The notes below the pieces were generated by a model. It saw only the letters and a list, made by a program, of their open reading frames with translations. It had not been told where the DNA came from and did no database searches. From Paenibacillus pinihumi DSM 23905 = JCM 16419 (GTDB lineage Bacteria; Bacillota; Bacilli; Paenibacillales; Paenibacillaceae), in the NCBI RefSeq assembly GCF_000422505.1, contig NZ_KE383869.1:124001-188000 (forward strand): a stretch of 64,000 nt of DNA. Reading direction: 5' to 3'. How positions within the stretch are numbered: position 1 is the stretch's first letter; the number at the start of each line of letters is the position of its first letter. The position numbers and the translations under genes are program-made. Below are positions 45,638-54,006 of this stretch, piece by piece.

Positions 45638-46456
45638 TCAACTTTCTTGTCCGCGAGTCCCGTCTTCCAGAAATGGCTGATACATCATTAAGGCTTTGTT
45701 TTCTGTTATGTATTCATCAGATAGTACATCCCCATCAAGATTTAATATTCTTCTGAAAATTGTATTGAACCTCAAATATCCTCCCCAACTCTCCTGTGTA
45801 ATTTTATGATCCTTCTCATATATTTCATAAGTGTTTACCGGTGGTTTTACGGTTCTCCATTCTCCTGTCAAATGCTCAGAGTCCATGTTGATGATTAATT
45901 GATAGGGTTGATCCGTGGGATTATATATTTGTAGATCCAGATAATTGTAAGCACAGGTGGCGCCGCTGCCAAAGGGCTGTGTCCGGTTCGCATCCGGGAA
46001 AACATCGTAGCTGTGCCGATGTCTTTCAGTAACCTTAAGCGGGGTATGCAAAGTAATCCAATAAATCAGATTTGATAATTGACAGAGTCCCCCGCCAATT
46101 CCCGGTTTGAATCCTCCATAGAATAAGATCATTCCTTCTACATACCCTTTCCTTTTGGTTGGGTTCCCGATCAACCTCCAGTAGGAAAAGGTCTCGCCAG
46201 GATTTAAAATGAGTCCATCAACTCTTTTAGCAGCAATCGTCAAGTTTGTTTTTTTGTTGTGCTGCAGCCACATATCCACATCTTTTAGTTTTCTTAATAT
46301 GGGCGTCTGATGCTTAAACACGGAATAGCGTTGCAGAACATAATCGAATTGTTTAGCAAACTTCGCTTTTCCAAAATACCATTTCAAATAGCGCTTCAAT
46401 TTAAAATAATAAGATCCCAACCATATTCGGGCCCGCGATCTATGTTTAGGTTTCAT
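45638..46456 (-). CDS. VanW-family protein
   Basis: A 272-residue protein, ATG 46456 with GGAG 7 bases upstream. The VanW domain is seen as LILNPGETFSYWRLIGNPTKRKGYVEGMI and GIGGGLCQLSNLIYWITLHTPL, ending in the DANRTQPFGSGATCAYNYLDL region. VanW proteins occur near glycopeptide-resistance genes in some species and widely in Firmicutes, and their biochemical role is unknown. It is convergent with yesN and has no van genes nearby. Confidence 0.88.
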   Translation of the reverse strand: MKPKHRSRARIWLGSYYFKLKRYLKWYFGKAKFAKQFDYVLQRYSVFKHQTPILRKLKDVDMWLQHNKKTNLTIAAKRVDGLILNPGETFSYWRLIGNPTKRKGYVEGMILFYGGFKPGIGGGLCQLSNLIYWITLHTPLKVTERHRHSYDVFPDANRTQPFGSGATCAYNYLDLQIYNPTDQPYQLIINMDSEHLTGEWRTVKPPVNTYEIYEKDHKITQESWGGYLRFNTIFRRILNLDGDVLSDEYITENKALMMYQPFLEDGTRGQES

Positions 46457-46499
46457 ATTTTCTCCGACCCTCTTTCTTTAATTTTATGGCGTTTATGAC

Positions 46500-46537
46500 A
46501 AGACCCGGCCTTGGAAATCGATCTTGGGCCGGGTCTT
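46500..46537. terminator. Strong GC-rich hairpin
   Basis: AAGACCCGGCC (46500-46510) pairs perfectly with GGCCGGGTCTT (46527-46537). No U tract is obvious. It lies upstream of the VanW gene; its role is unclear. Confidence 0.5.
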
Positions 46538-47266
46538 GGTTGTCTGCTATGATTCTGTATCGGGAATCCGGGCGGGGCGCATTGGCAATGCCCGGTTGCA
46601 AGGCTGCCATTTGATTTCTTATTCGACAAGCAGCTTGCTCATCCTTTCCAAGGTTTGCTAAAAACACGAATTCAACTTTTTATAGTTCGTTAAACGACGC
46701 TGTTGTGTCTGTTCATGACACATAGTCACCTGCAACCGGTTCAGCCAATAAAACCAAAATCCAAAAAATTGGGTCATAACAAAAACAAATGTACCTTTCA
46801 GCGGCTAAACAGATTGGATAGAATAAAGATGTTCTCCCATGTAAGCGATTTCTTGACAAGGTGCTATACATACATGATTTCAAACATCAGAGGAGCCGCA
46901 AGCCCGCAGAGAGCGGAATTCATCCGCCAGCAAGACCGGAAAAGCCTGTGAACCCCGCATAAGGAGGTGATCCGGCAGCCCTGCATGAGCTAGCCATGCA
47001 TCGGGAGCCGCAGCCATATGATGCGGGCAAAATACGGCGAAAGCTGGTCCGTCGTTGGGGGCAATCAGCTCGGGGCATCACAAGGGAGGAACGATTATAA
47101 GCGGGTATGGTCCTGACCGCTCCCGGGACATCCGGTTCCGGGGGGCACTGACAATAAGCTTTGAGGCCAGCATATCTGCAAATGGGAGGGTGCTTGGTTC
47201 ACAGTAAAAGCCGATAATGCCAGCAAGGTACATCCATAACATTCAATGTATTAAAAGGAGGACAAT
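46538..47266 (+). promoter_or_regulatory. Long GC-rich, structured leader before the secreted glucanase
   Basis: No protein frame is supported. TTGACA at 46853-46858 may belong to a promoter. From about 46890 the sequence becomes GC-rich and contains many potential stems: CCGC/GCGG at ~46905, GCGGA/TCCGC just after, GCATG/CATGC near 46990, and GATGC/GCATC enclosing a GGC-GAAA-GCT hairpin (~47020-47080). The segment ends with AAAGGAGG before ATG 47267. A leader of nearly 400 nt with this much pairing suggests RNA-based control. No known riboswitch consensus could be matched with certainty. Confidence 0.45.
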
Positions 47267-49879
47267 ATGATGAGATTTCACAATACAGGGCTTAGGCAGC
47301 GGGTATTGAGCTTGATCCTGGCGGTCGTGATGGTGGCAGGCGTGGGATTACTGCCAGCGCCGAAGGCTCAGGCAGCGGGAACGACAGTAACCTCGATGGC
47401 TTACTTCTCCGCACAGGATGGGCCAGTCATTTCGGAGTCAGGCGTCGGGCAAGCCAGCTTCGGATTTGTAATGCCTGTGTTTAATGGAGGTGCTGCGACA
47501 TGGAATGATGTTTCCGATGATGTAGGCGTCAGGATTAGAGCAGGTGGCAACTGGGTCGACATTGACAGTGCAGCCGGGTATACCTATAACCAAAACTGGG
47601 GCCACTGGGCCGATGGCGGCTTGAACGGCTACTGGTTCATCCTCTCCGCAACAACAGAAGTTCAACTGTACTCCAAGGCCAATGGAGTTACGCTGAACTA
47701 CACGCTTCTGTTTCAAAACATCAACAAAACCACAATTACAGCGTTGACCCCTACACAAGGACCGCAGCTGACGGCTGCTTTTACAGGCGGTGCAGGCTTT
47801 ACCTATCCGGTCTTCAACAATGATCCGGCCATCCCCTATGCGGCAGTAGCTGATGATTTGAAGGTGTATGTAAAGCCTGTGAACAGCAGCACATGGATCG
47901 ATATTGAAAATAATGCAGCCAGCGGCTGGATCTATGATGTCAACTTCGGGCAGTTCACCGAAGGAGGCGGGGGCTACTGGTTTAACGTAACGGAATCTAT
48001 AAATGTAAGATTAGAATCCCGTACCTCTTCAGCCAATCTGGTGTATACCATCACCTTTAACACCCCTGTCCGAAACTCATACACGCTTACCCCTTATGAT
48101 GGAACGACGTATACAGCAGATGCAAAGGGCGTCATCGGCATCCCGCTGCCGAAGATCGATGGAGGCGCGCCGATCGGCACAGAGCTTGGAAGATTCGTCT
48201 ATCAGATCAACATTAACGGTCAGTGGGTAGATATGGCCGACTCCAGCCGGAGCGGATTCTCCTACGCCGCTAATGGCTATAATCACATGTCGGATGCCAA
48301 TCAGTGGGGCTATTGGGCCGACTATATCTATGGCCTGTGGTTCCAGCCAATTCAGGAAGATATGCAGATTCGTATCGGTTATCCGTTAAATGGCCAGGCG
48401 GGCGGCAGTGTCGGCAACAACTTCGTCAACTATACCCTGATCGGAAATCCAGATGCGCCGCGTCCGGACGTAAGCGATCATGACGATATTGCCATCGGAA
48501 CACCAACCGACCCGGCGATTGAGGGCATGACGCTCATTTGGCAGGATGAATTTAACGGGACTCAGCTCGATACAAGCAAATGGAGCTATGAGACAGGTTA
48601 CTACATCAATGACGATCCAAACAGCTGGGGCTGGGGGAATGCGGAGCTGGCACACTATACAGACAGTGCACAAAATACTTTTCTGGAGGACGGAAAGCTG
48701 AATATCCGGGTCTTGAACGATCCTAAGTCATTCCCGCAGGACCCGAGCCGCTATGCGCTCTATTCCTCCGGTAAAATTAATACCAAGGATCATTTCAGCT
48801 TCCAGTACGGCAGAGTCGACATTCGTGCCAAGCTGCCTACAGGCAATGGCATTTGGCCGGCCTTCTGGATGCTCCCGACAGATTCTGTATATGGCGCATG
48901 GGCAGCCTCGGGCGAGATTGACATTATGGAAGCAAAAGGACGCTTGCCCGGCATGACCAGCGGTGCGATCCATTTTGGCGGGCAGTGGCCTGTGAACCGG
49001 TTTATCGCGGGCGACTACCACTTCCCTGAAGGGGATACCTTTGCCAATGACTATCATGTTTACAGCATGGTCTGGGAGGAAGATAATTTCAAATGGTATG
49101 TGAATGGCGAGTTCTTCTTCAAAATCTCCAGAGACCAATGGTACTCCGTAGCAGCACCGAATAATCCGAATGCGCCATTTGACCAGCCGTTCTACCTCAT
49201 TATGAATCTGGCTGTCGGCGGGTACTTTGACGGCGGGCTGTCCCCGGACCCTTCAGATATCCCTGCAACGATGCAAGTGGATTACGTGCGGGTATATAAA
49301 GAAGGCGGCAATAATAATCCTTCTAATGTGCCCGTTACTGGTGTGACGTTGAATCAGGGTGCTGCACAGGTGGAAGTTGGCAAGGATGTGCAGTTAAGCG
49401 CTACTGTTGCCCCTTCAAATGCAACGAATAAGCAGGTTAACTGGGCAGTGTCCGGTTCCGGTGTTGCTTCTGTCAATCAGGCCGGCAAGGTGACGGGGCT
49501 GGCTCCGGGCACGGCGACAGTGACAGCTACAACAGCAGACGGCAATAAAGTCGCAAGCAGCACCATTACAGTTGTGCCGCAGGCATCCACCGTGATCACC
49601 ATCGGCGATGCGGTGCGCGGCTTGAAGAAAACAGGCAATAACATACAGTTCTACGTCAATGGCGCGACTTTTGCGGATGTACATTATAAGCTGAATAATG
49701 GTCCGCAGCAGAACGTAGCCATGAATGCAGCAGGGAACGGCAACTACACCCACCCTGTAAATAATCTGCAGCACGGCGATACTCTGGAGTATTTCTTCAC
49801 CTATAATCCGGGGCAAGGAGCACTGGATACCCCGTGGTTCACGTATGTTCATGGGGTGACGCAAGGAACAATAGAGTAG
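47267..49879 (+). CDS. Secreted multidomain GH16 beta-glucanase
   Basis: An 870-residue exported enzyme; AAAGGAGG precedes ATG 47267. A signal peptide ends near AQAAG (residue ~37). Residues ~38-395 form three related units of ~115 residues (shared GGxxWxDI...GYxY...G.W.DGG.. pattern, WF/YWF and a final YTL.F strand) of unassigned type. The GH16 domain spans ~420-680, with catalytic Glu550 and Glu555 and Asp552 in GEIDIMEAKG. A BIG2 Ig-like domain (~688-770) and a C-terminal CBM56-like glucan-binding module (~775-865) follow. It probably cuts beta-1,3-glucan outside the cell to feed the nearby importer. Confidence 0.92.
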   Translation: MMRFHNTGLRQRVLSLILAVVMVAGVGLLPAPKAQAAGTTVTSMAYFSAQDGPVISESGVGQASFGFVMPVFNGGAATWNDVSDDVGVRIRAGGNWVDIDSAAGYTYNQNWGHWADGGLNGYWFILSATTEVQLYSKANGVTLNYTLLFQNINKTTITALTPTQGPQLTAAFTGGAGFTYPVFNNDPAIPYAAVADDLKVYVKPVNSSTWIDIENNAASGWIYDVNFGQFTEGGGGYWFNVTESINVRLESRTSSANLVYTITFNTPVRNSYTLTPYDGTTYTADAKGVIGIPLPKIDGGAPIGTELGRFVYQININGQWVDMADSSRSGFSYAANGYNHMSDANQWGYWADYIYGLWFQPIQEDMQIRIGYPLNGQAGGSVGNNFVNYTLIGNPDAPRPDVSDHDDIAIGTPTDPAIEGMTLIWQDEFNGTQLDTSKWSYETGYYINDDPNSWGWGNAELAHYTDSAQNTFLEDGKLNIRVLNDPKSFPQDPSRYALYSSGKINTKDHFSFQYGRVDIRAKLPTGNGIWPAFWMLPTDSVYGAWAASGEIDIMEAKGRLPGMTSGAIHFGGQWPVNRFIAGDYHFPEGDTFANDYHVYSMVWEEDNFKWYVNGEFFFKISRDQWYSVAAPNNPNAPFDQPFYLIMNLAVGGYFDGGLSPDPSDIPATMQVDYVRVYKEGGNNNPSNVPVTGVTLNQGAAQVEVGKDVQLSATVAPSNATNKQVNWAVSGSGVASVNQAGKVTGLAPGTATVTATTADGNKVASSTITVVPQASTVITIGDAVRGLKKTGNNIQFYVNGATFADVHYKLNNGPQQNVAMNAAGNGNYTHPVNNLQHGDTLEYFFTYNPGQGALDTPWFTYVHGVTQGTIE

Positions 49880-49947
49880 GGCAGGGAGATTTTTCATATG
49901 CGTTACCAAGGCCAAGCGGCTTCATCATGACCGTGTTACTTAAATAC

Positions 49948-49979
49948 AAAGGAGAACGGCCTCTGTGCCGTCCTCCTTT
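49948..49979 (+). terminator. Terminator of the glucanase gene
   Basis: AAAGGAGAACGGC (49948-49960) pairs with GCCGTCCTCCTTT (49967-49979) with one internal mismatch. Confidence 0.75.
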
Positions 49980-50055
49980 GCTGCTTAGACAGCATATGCT
50001 GCAGGTCTGATGGCAGCTTTGAAGGATTACGCTAAGAACCTGCTAATATAGGAGA

Positions 50056-50982
50056 TTAAAAGACCAGGATATCATAGATGCCTTTTAATGTGCTGTAGAG
50101 CGTGTTATTGCTTAACCTAATGTCGGATTGAATACCCGCCTCTATCAATCCCTCCGCAAAAAACGGCACGAATAAGCTTCCGCTCTTGGATATTTGACCA
50201 CCGATCACAATGCGGTCAGGCGCATAAGCACGGAGTGGGGGAGCCAGAATGTCGGCCATTCGCCTGCCGAATACCTCGAACAGCTCCGTTGACGCGCGAT
50301 CACCGGCTTGGGCCATCCTTGCAAAATCGCGGACATCATGCCCTTCCTGTTTGATCCCCATTTCCGCGCCCAATTGCAGAATCCCTCTCTTGGAAATCCA
50401 ATCGTCCGCAAGCTTGCCCTGATAAGGAACGTTATATAGCCAACCTTGATCCGGAATAAGATCGTGATTCTTGACCAATCTGCCATTTTCCAGGAAGCAG
50501 GAACCGAGTCCGGTGCCGATTGTCAGGCATACGGCCCTTTCACAGAAGCGGGCCTCGCCATAGCGGGCTTCCCCGAGCCCGAACAAAGCGGCGTCATTTT
50601 CGAATTTGATGTCGAATGAAGGAAGAAGCCGGGCCCCCAGTTCACTATTAGATTGGATGGCTTCCAACAATAACTTGCCTACAGGGAGTCCAAATAAAGA
50701 CTCGAACTTGCCAAGGCCCTTAATCCGGCTAATGCCGTTTGCGTAATCAAATGGACCGGGGAATGCTAGACCCAGCCCGCCTATTGGCAAAGGTTCTCCG
50801 CTTATCTTCTTGACGATATCGGCGGCAATTCCTGCGAAGTGAGTGATAATGTCTTCTGCGCTCTGTTCTGCCCGTGACTCGTATTGTGCGACCGTCTCAT
50901 CGACAATTGATCCGCCGATGACCGCTGCCGCCTTAATTTGCGTCCCTCCGACATCAAAAGCGAGTATGATCTTCCGATCCAT
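50056..50982 (-). CDS. ROK-family sugar kinase
   Basis: A 308-residue kinase; AAGGAG lies 10 bases before ATG 50982. The nucleotide motif AFDVGGTQIKAAAV, FENDAALFGLGEARYG (catalytic Asp region) and LTIGTGLGSCF are conserved. The cysteine zinc motif of many ROK kinases is absent. There is no DNA-binding domain, so it is an enzyme rather than a repressor. It is in one transcription unit with the isomerase gene upstream (14 bases apart), which suggests phosphorylation of mannose or a related hexose. Confidence 0.88.
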   Translation of the reverse strand: MDRKIILAFDVGGTQIKAAAVIGGSIVDETVAQYESRAEQSAEDIITHFAGIAADIVKKISGEPLPIGGLGLAFPGPFDYANGISRIKGLGKFESLFGLPVGKLLLEAIQSNSELGARLLPSFDIKFENDAALFGLGEARYGEARFCERAVCLTIGTGLGSCFLENGRLVKNHDLIPDQGWLYNVPYQGKLADDWISKRGILQLGAEMGIKQEGHDVRDFARMAQAGDRASTELFEVFGRRMADILAPPLRAYAPDRIVIGGQISKSGSLFVPFFAEGLIEAGIQSDIRLSNNTLYSTLKGIYDILVF

Positions 50983-50996
50983 TTCATCCGCTCTCC

Positions 50997-52748
50997 TTAA
51001 GGTCTGACATAAGCTTTGATGATTCCGACCGTTTTGCCCTCACTAGGGCCGCTGGGCCTTATGGTATAGGCTTCCACAGAAGCCGGGATGATGAACGTTT
51101 CCGCGAATCGCACAACGAACTGTTCGAATGATCCGGTTGGGCTTTCGATTGTGGCCTCTTCGCCTTCAACCAAATTCAACATTTGAACGCTGCCGTTGCC
51201 CTCATGCATGACCGGGGCCGAGAACCAGAAACGATGGGTTTCAATGAATTGAAGCGCATGCATTCCCGTACGCTCTTGCTTCCAATCTTCTCCTTCCGCA
51301 ACGGTTGTTACACGGTTTACGCATTCCGAGGTTGTCCAATCCGTCTTACGGTCCCATTGAATGACTTTGCTTCCATGTTCCACATGAATCGGTCGGGGTT
51401 TTCCGTCCAGCCCAAGCCGATCCCAATCCCACAGCTTAAAGGTGAAAATATAAGGGGTCGCACTAATCTCCAGCACCATGCAGCCTGTTGCCGAGCAATG
51501 AACCGTTCCGGCAGGAATGAGGAAATGATCATGCTTGGCGGCAGGATACACGTTGACGTACTTTTCGGCCGGGAACGTGAAGTCTCCCTCTTGTGCTTTG
51601 TGCAAATCGGCCACCATTGCTTCCGGCTCAACGCCATCCTTTAAACCCAAATACACGACTGCTCCCGGTTCTGCGTCGAGAATATAATAGCTTTCGTCTT
51701 GCGTGTACGTCATGCCGAAAAACTCGCGAATATATTCGGTTGTGGGATGGACTTGCAGGCTAAGGTTTTGTCCGCCGACCGTATCCAGAAAATCGAAGCG
51801 GATCGGAAATTCCGCGCCGAATCGGGAATAGACTCTATCGCCGAGCAGCTTGACCGATTCGAAAAAGACGAGATTGAGAGCAGGCAGCTCCAATCTGACA
51901 TCCCCGTACTGAAAATAGAGGCTGTTCTCTTCCGGAACCCCATCGAAGCCCCAGGCATAAGGCTGTTCCTTTTTCGGCAGTTCGATATTGGCTTCCAGCC
52001 ATGTTCCGCCCCATACGCCGGGATCGAAATAGGGTACAAGCCGGAACGGTTGGCTCGCAGTTTGGGCAAAGCCGGCGAACAGTGCTTGCCGTGTGACCAT
52101 CTTCGGCTCATCTTTCACATTCGTGTCCAAATAAAAGTCGATTCGGCCCAGCAATGACTTTTTCAACCGGTCCGCCATCCGCCACTCGAAGAAAAAGCCG
52201 CGTTTATACAGACGCAGAATATCGTTCTCAATCCGGTTCATTCGCCAGTTGCCAATCTCTTTCGCCCGATAGCGTTGTTGGATTTCCCAGCGGGCCAAGT
52301 CGGCATAGACGATAATGTCACCATTGGTGATCAGCGACGCACCGAATCCGATTACAATCGTTATCCCGTCTTTGGCAGTGTCCAACAGGCGGCGGACCCC
52401 GTCTATCTTGTCCGAATCATAGAATTCGTCGATTCTAAACGGTGCCATGTATCCGAATACCCTGTCATCGGTCATGTAGCGTTCTACGATACGATCCACT
52501 TCAGAAGGTTCCATTGCCGCGTCTTCCGAGCGAACCACCAAGGCCGGAGCGAGCGATGCGACCAGACCCGAGATGATTTCTTCCTGCCTCACTCCCGGAT
52601 AACATTCGACTACGATAATGGTCTTTCGTTGGTTTTTATTCGCCACGGCCGCTTGAATTACAGAAGCGATCGCCTCATAACCTGCCCACGCCTCGTTCTC
52701 CTTGTTTTTAATCCGTGTATACGGATGCTTGTTGTATAACTTGCGCAT
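50997..52748 (-). CDS. Mannose-6-phosphate isomerase-like protein with extra N-terminal domain
   Basis: A 583-residue protein; start 52748 (MRKLYNKHPY) with AAGGAG 12 bases upstream. Residues ~210-583 match class I mannose-6-phosphate isomerases: YFDPGVWGGTWLE, NLSLQVHPTTEY (zinc-binding Gln and His), DESYYIL, HDHFLIPAGTVHCS. The first ~205 residues are not usual for the family. They look like a uridine-kinase-type P-loop fold with a degenerate loop (TIIVVECYPGVRQEE) and IVIGFGASLI. It probably converts mannose-6-phosphate to fructose-6-phosphate, and the N-terminal region may have another or regulatory role. Confidence 0.8.
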   Translation of the reverse strand: MRKLYNKHPYTRIKNKENEAWAGYEAIASVIQAAVANKNQRKTIIVVECYPGVRQEEIISGLVASLAPALVVRSEDAAMEPSEVDRIVERYMTDDRVFGYMAPFRIDEFYDSDKIDGVRRLLDTAKDGITIVIGFGASLITNGDIIVYADLARWEIQQRYRAKEIGNWRMNRIENDILRLYKRGFFFEWRMADRLKKSLLGRIDFYLDTNVKDEPKMVTRQALFAGFAQTASQPFRLVPYFDPGVWGGTWLEANIELPKKEQPYAWGFDGVPEENSLYFQYGDVRLELPALNLVFFESVKLLGDRVYSRFGAEFPIRFDFLDTVGGQNLSLQVHPTTEYIREFFGMTYTQDESYYILDAEPGAVVYLGLKDGVEPEAMVADLHKAQEGDFTFPAEKYVNVYPAAKHDHFLIPAGTVHCSATGCMVLEISATPYIFTFKLWDWDRLGLDGKPRPIHVEHGSKVIQWDRKTDWTTSECVNRVTTVAEGEDWKQERTGMHALQFIETHRFWFSAPVMHEGNGSVQMLNLVEGEEATIESPTGSFEQFVVRFAETFIIPASVEAYTIRPSGPSEGKTVGIIKAYVRP

Positions 52749-52905
52749 ATAACTAACAAACTCCTTATCATGTTTTAACACAATATAACATAATATTTCA
52801 CAAATAAACACCCATTAACGTTAAAAATAAACTGATCTTAAGAAATTAACGTCTCTCAAAAGGTCTCCTTACAACAAAATCTGCTTACCACCATGAAAGG
52901 CTATT

Positions 52906-52934
52906 TTGTCGGCGATGATCATTTGTGTTAAAAT
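52906..52934 (+). promoter_or_regulatory. Promoter of the DeoR-type regulator
   Basis: TTGTCG (52906-52911) and TAAAAT (52929-52934) are spaced by 17 bp, 25 bases upstream of ATG 52959. The motif AAATAAAC occurs at 52802-52809 and 52825-52832 between the divergent genes. Confidence 0.6.
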
Positions 52935-52958
52935 GAGTGAAAAAATTGAGGTGCGGTT

Positions 52959-53744
52959 ATGCTCCCTTTGCAAAGAAAACAGGCGATTTTAAACTATTTA
53001 TCGCAACATGGCGCCGCGACTATGAAAGAATTGAGCGACCATTTCGGCGTATCGGAAATGACGGTCAGACGCGACCTGATCGCACTGGAACAAGAAGACC
53101 ACGTGCAGCGATCGCATGGAGGCGCGGTCTATCTCGGTGCATCGCCGGTGCCCGGAGAGCCCGATTCGGCCTCCAAGCAGGCGCGCAATCGCGATGTAAA
53201 AGAACGGCTGGCTGCGTATTCTGCGAAAATGTTCGTGCGGGAAGGGGATGTGCTGATTCTGGAGAACGGAACAACCGTGTCCCGTATGGCAGAATTTTTG
53301 GACGACTATTCCGAATTGAACCTGCTAACCAACGGACTGGATACGTTGAACCTGTTCCGGCCGCTGGTGACGGAAAGGCGGTCCATGATTTGCTGTGGCG
53401 GCATGCTGCGCGAAGTGTCGGGTACTTTCGTTGGCCCGCTGGCAGAGCAATTTTTTGCGAGCTACAATGCCGATACGCTGTTTATCTCTGCATTGGGCTT
53501 CACCCCGGAATATGGTTTTACCGACCCTAATCTGTTGGATACCCAGGTGAAGAAAGCGATGATTCAGGCGGCCAAAAAAGTGGTTATGATCCTCGACTCT
53601 TCCAAAATGGGCAGCAGTTATTTCACGATGGTAGCGAATTTGTCTGATATTGACATCCTCGTTACCGATTCGGGCATACAAGCTGCCGATCAAACGGTTA
53701 TTGAAAATAGTGGAGTCGAGCTGCATATCGTACCGGTCTCCTAA
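52959..53744 (+). CDS. DeoR/GlpR-family transcriptional regulator
   Basis: A 261-residue repressor-type protein; GAGGTG lies 6 bases before ATG 52959. The helix-turn-helix MKELSDHFGVSEMTVRRDLIALE is the DeoR signature, followed by RSHGGAVYL. The C-terminal sugar-phosphate sensor includes ILENGTTVSRMAEFL, LLTNGLDTLN, FISALGFTPEYGFT and MILDSSKMG. It stands between the leftward isomerase/kinase genes and the rightward importer/mannosidase genes and probably controls both, sensing a sugar phosphate. Confidence 0.9.
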   Translation: MLPLQRKQAILNYLSQHGAATMKELSDHFGVSEMTVRRDLIALEQEDHVQRSHGGAVYLGASPVPGEPDSASKQARNRDVKERLAAYSAKMFVREGDVLILENGTTVSRMAEFLDDYSELNLLTNGLDTLNLFRPLVTERRSMICCGGMLREVSGTFVGPLAEQFFASYNADTLFISALGFTPEYGFTDPNLLDTQVKKAMIQAAKKVVMILDSSKMGSSYFTMVANLSDIDILVTDSGIQAADQTVIENSGVELHIVPVS

Positions 53745-53789
53745 CAACTCTACAGTTCGTTTTTCTAATCTTCCCCACGTTCTCGAAGT

Positions 53790-53833
53790 AAAAATGACTC
53801 ACGACCACATCAAAGGTTGTGAGTCATTTTTAT
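53790..53833 (+). terminator. Rho-independent terminator of the DeoR gene
   Basis: A 13 bp perfect stem (53790-53802 with 53819-53831) is extended inward by ACGACC/GGTTGT and ends in TTTTT. Confidence 0.92.
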
Positions 53834-53883
53834 TGCATTCAAATCTGCATCAACTTCTGTATTAAACATTATTGTTTAAGTGA

Positions 53884-53962
53884 CACAAATAAACTTTTTA
53901 TTGACACAGAAATTTGTTTATTATACCATCTGTCTTACCGAATCGGGTTTAAAGCGCTTTCT
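53884..53962 (+). promoter_or_regulatory. Promoter and cre-like site of the mannoside importer operon
   Basis: CACAAATAAAC (53884-53894) repeats exactly the sequence at 52799-52809. TTGACA (53901-53906) with TACCAT (53924-53929), 17 bp apart, is a fair promoter. TTAAAGCGCTTTCT (53949-53962) is palindromic and resembles CcpA cre sites. Its place downstream of the promoter suggests catabolite repression by roadblock. Confidence 0.6.
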
Positions 53963-54006
53963 TTAGTGAATGGTAATCGTTTATGTTCTAGTGGGGAGTG
54001 GAGCGG

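Noticed and set aside
45638-46456. Vancomycin-resistance cluster suggested by the VanW gene
   Set aside because: No vanA/vanH/vanX/vanR/vanS genes are nearby; VanW domains are widespread in Firmicutes.
47000-47220. Cobalamin or c-di-GMP riboswitch
   Set aside because: Only fragments resemble the consensus. The GCAAAGCC core of c-di-GMP-I switches is missing, and the cobalamin core lacks several conserved bases.
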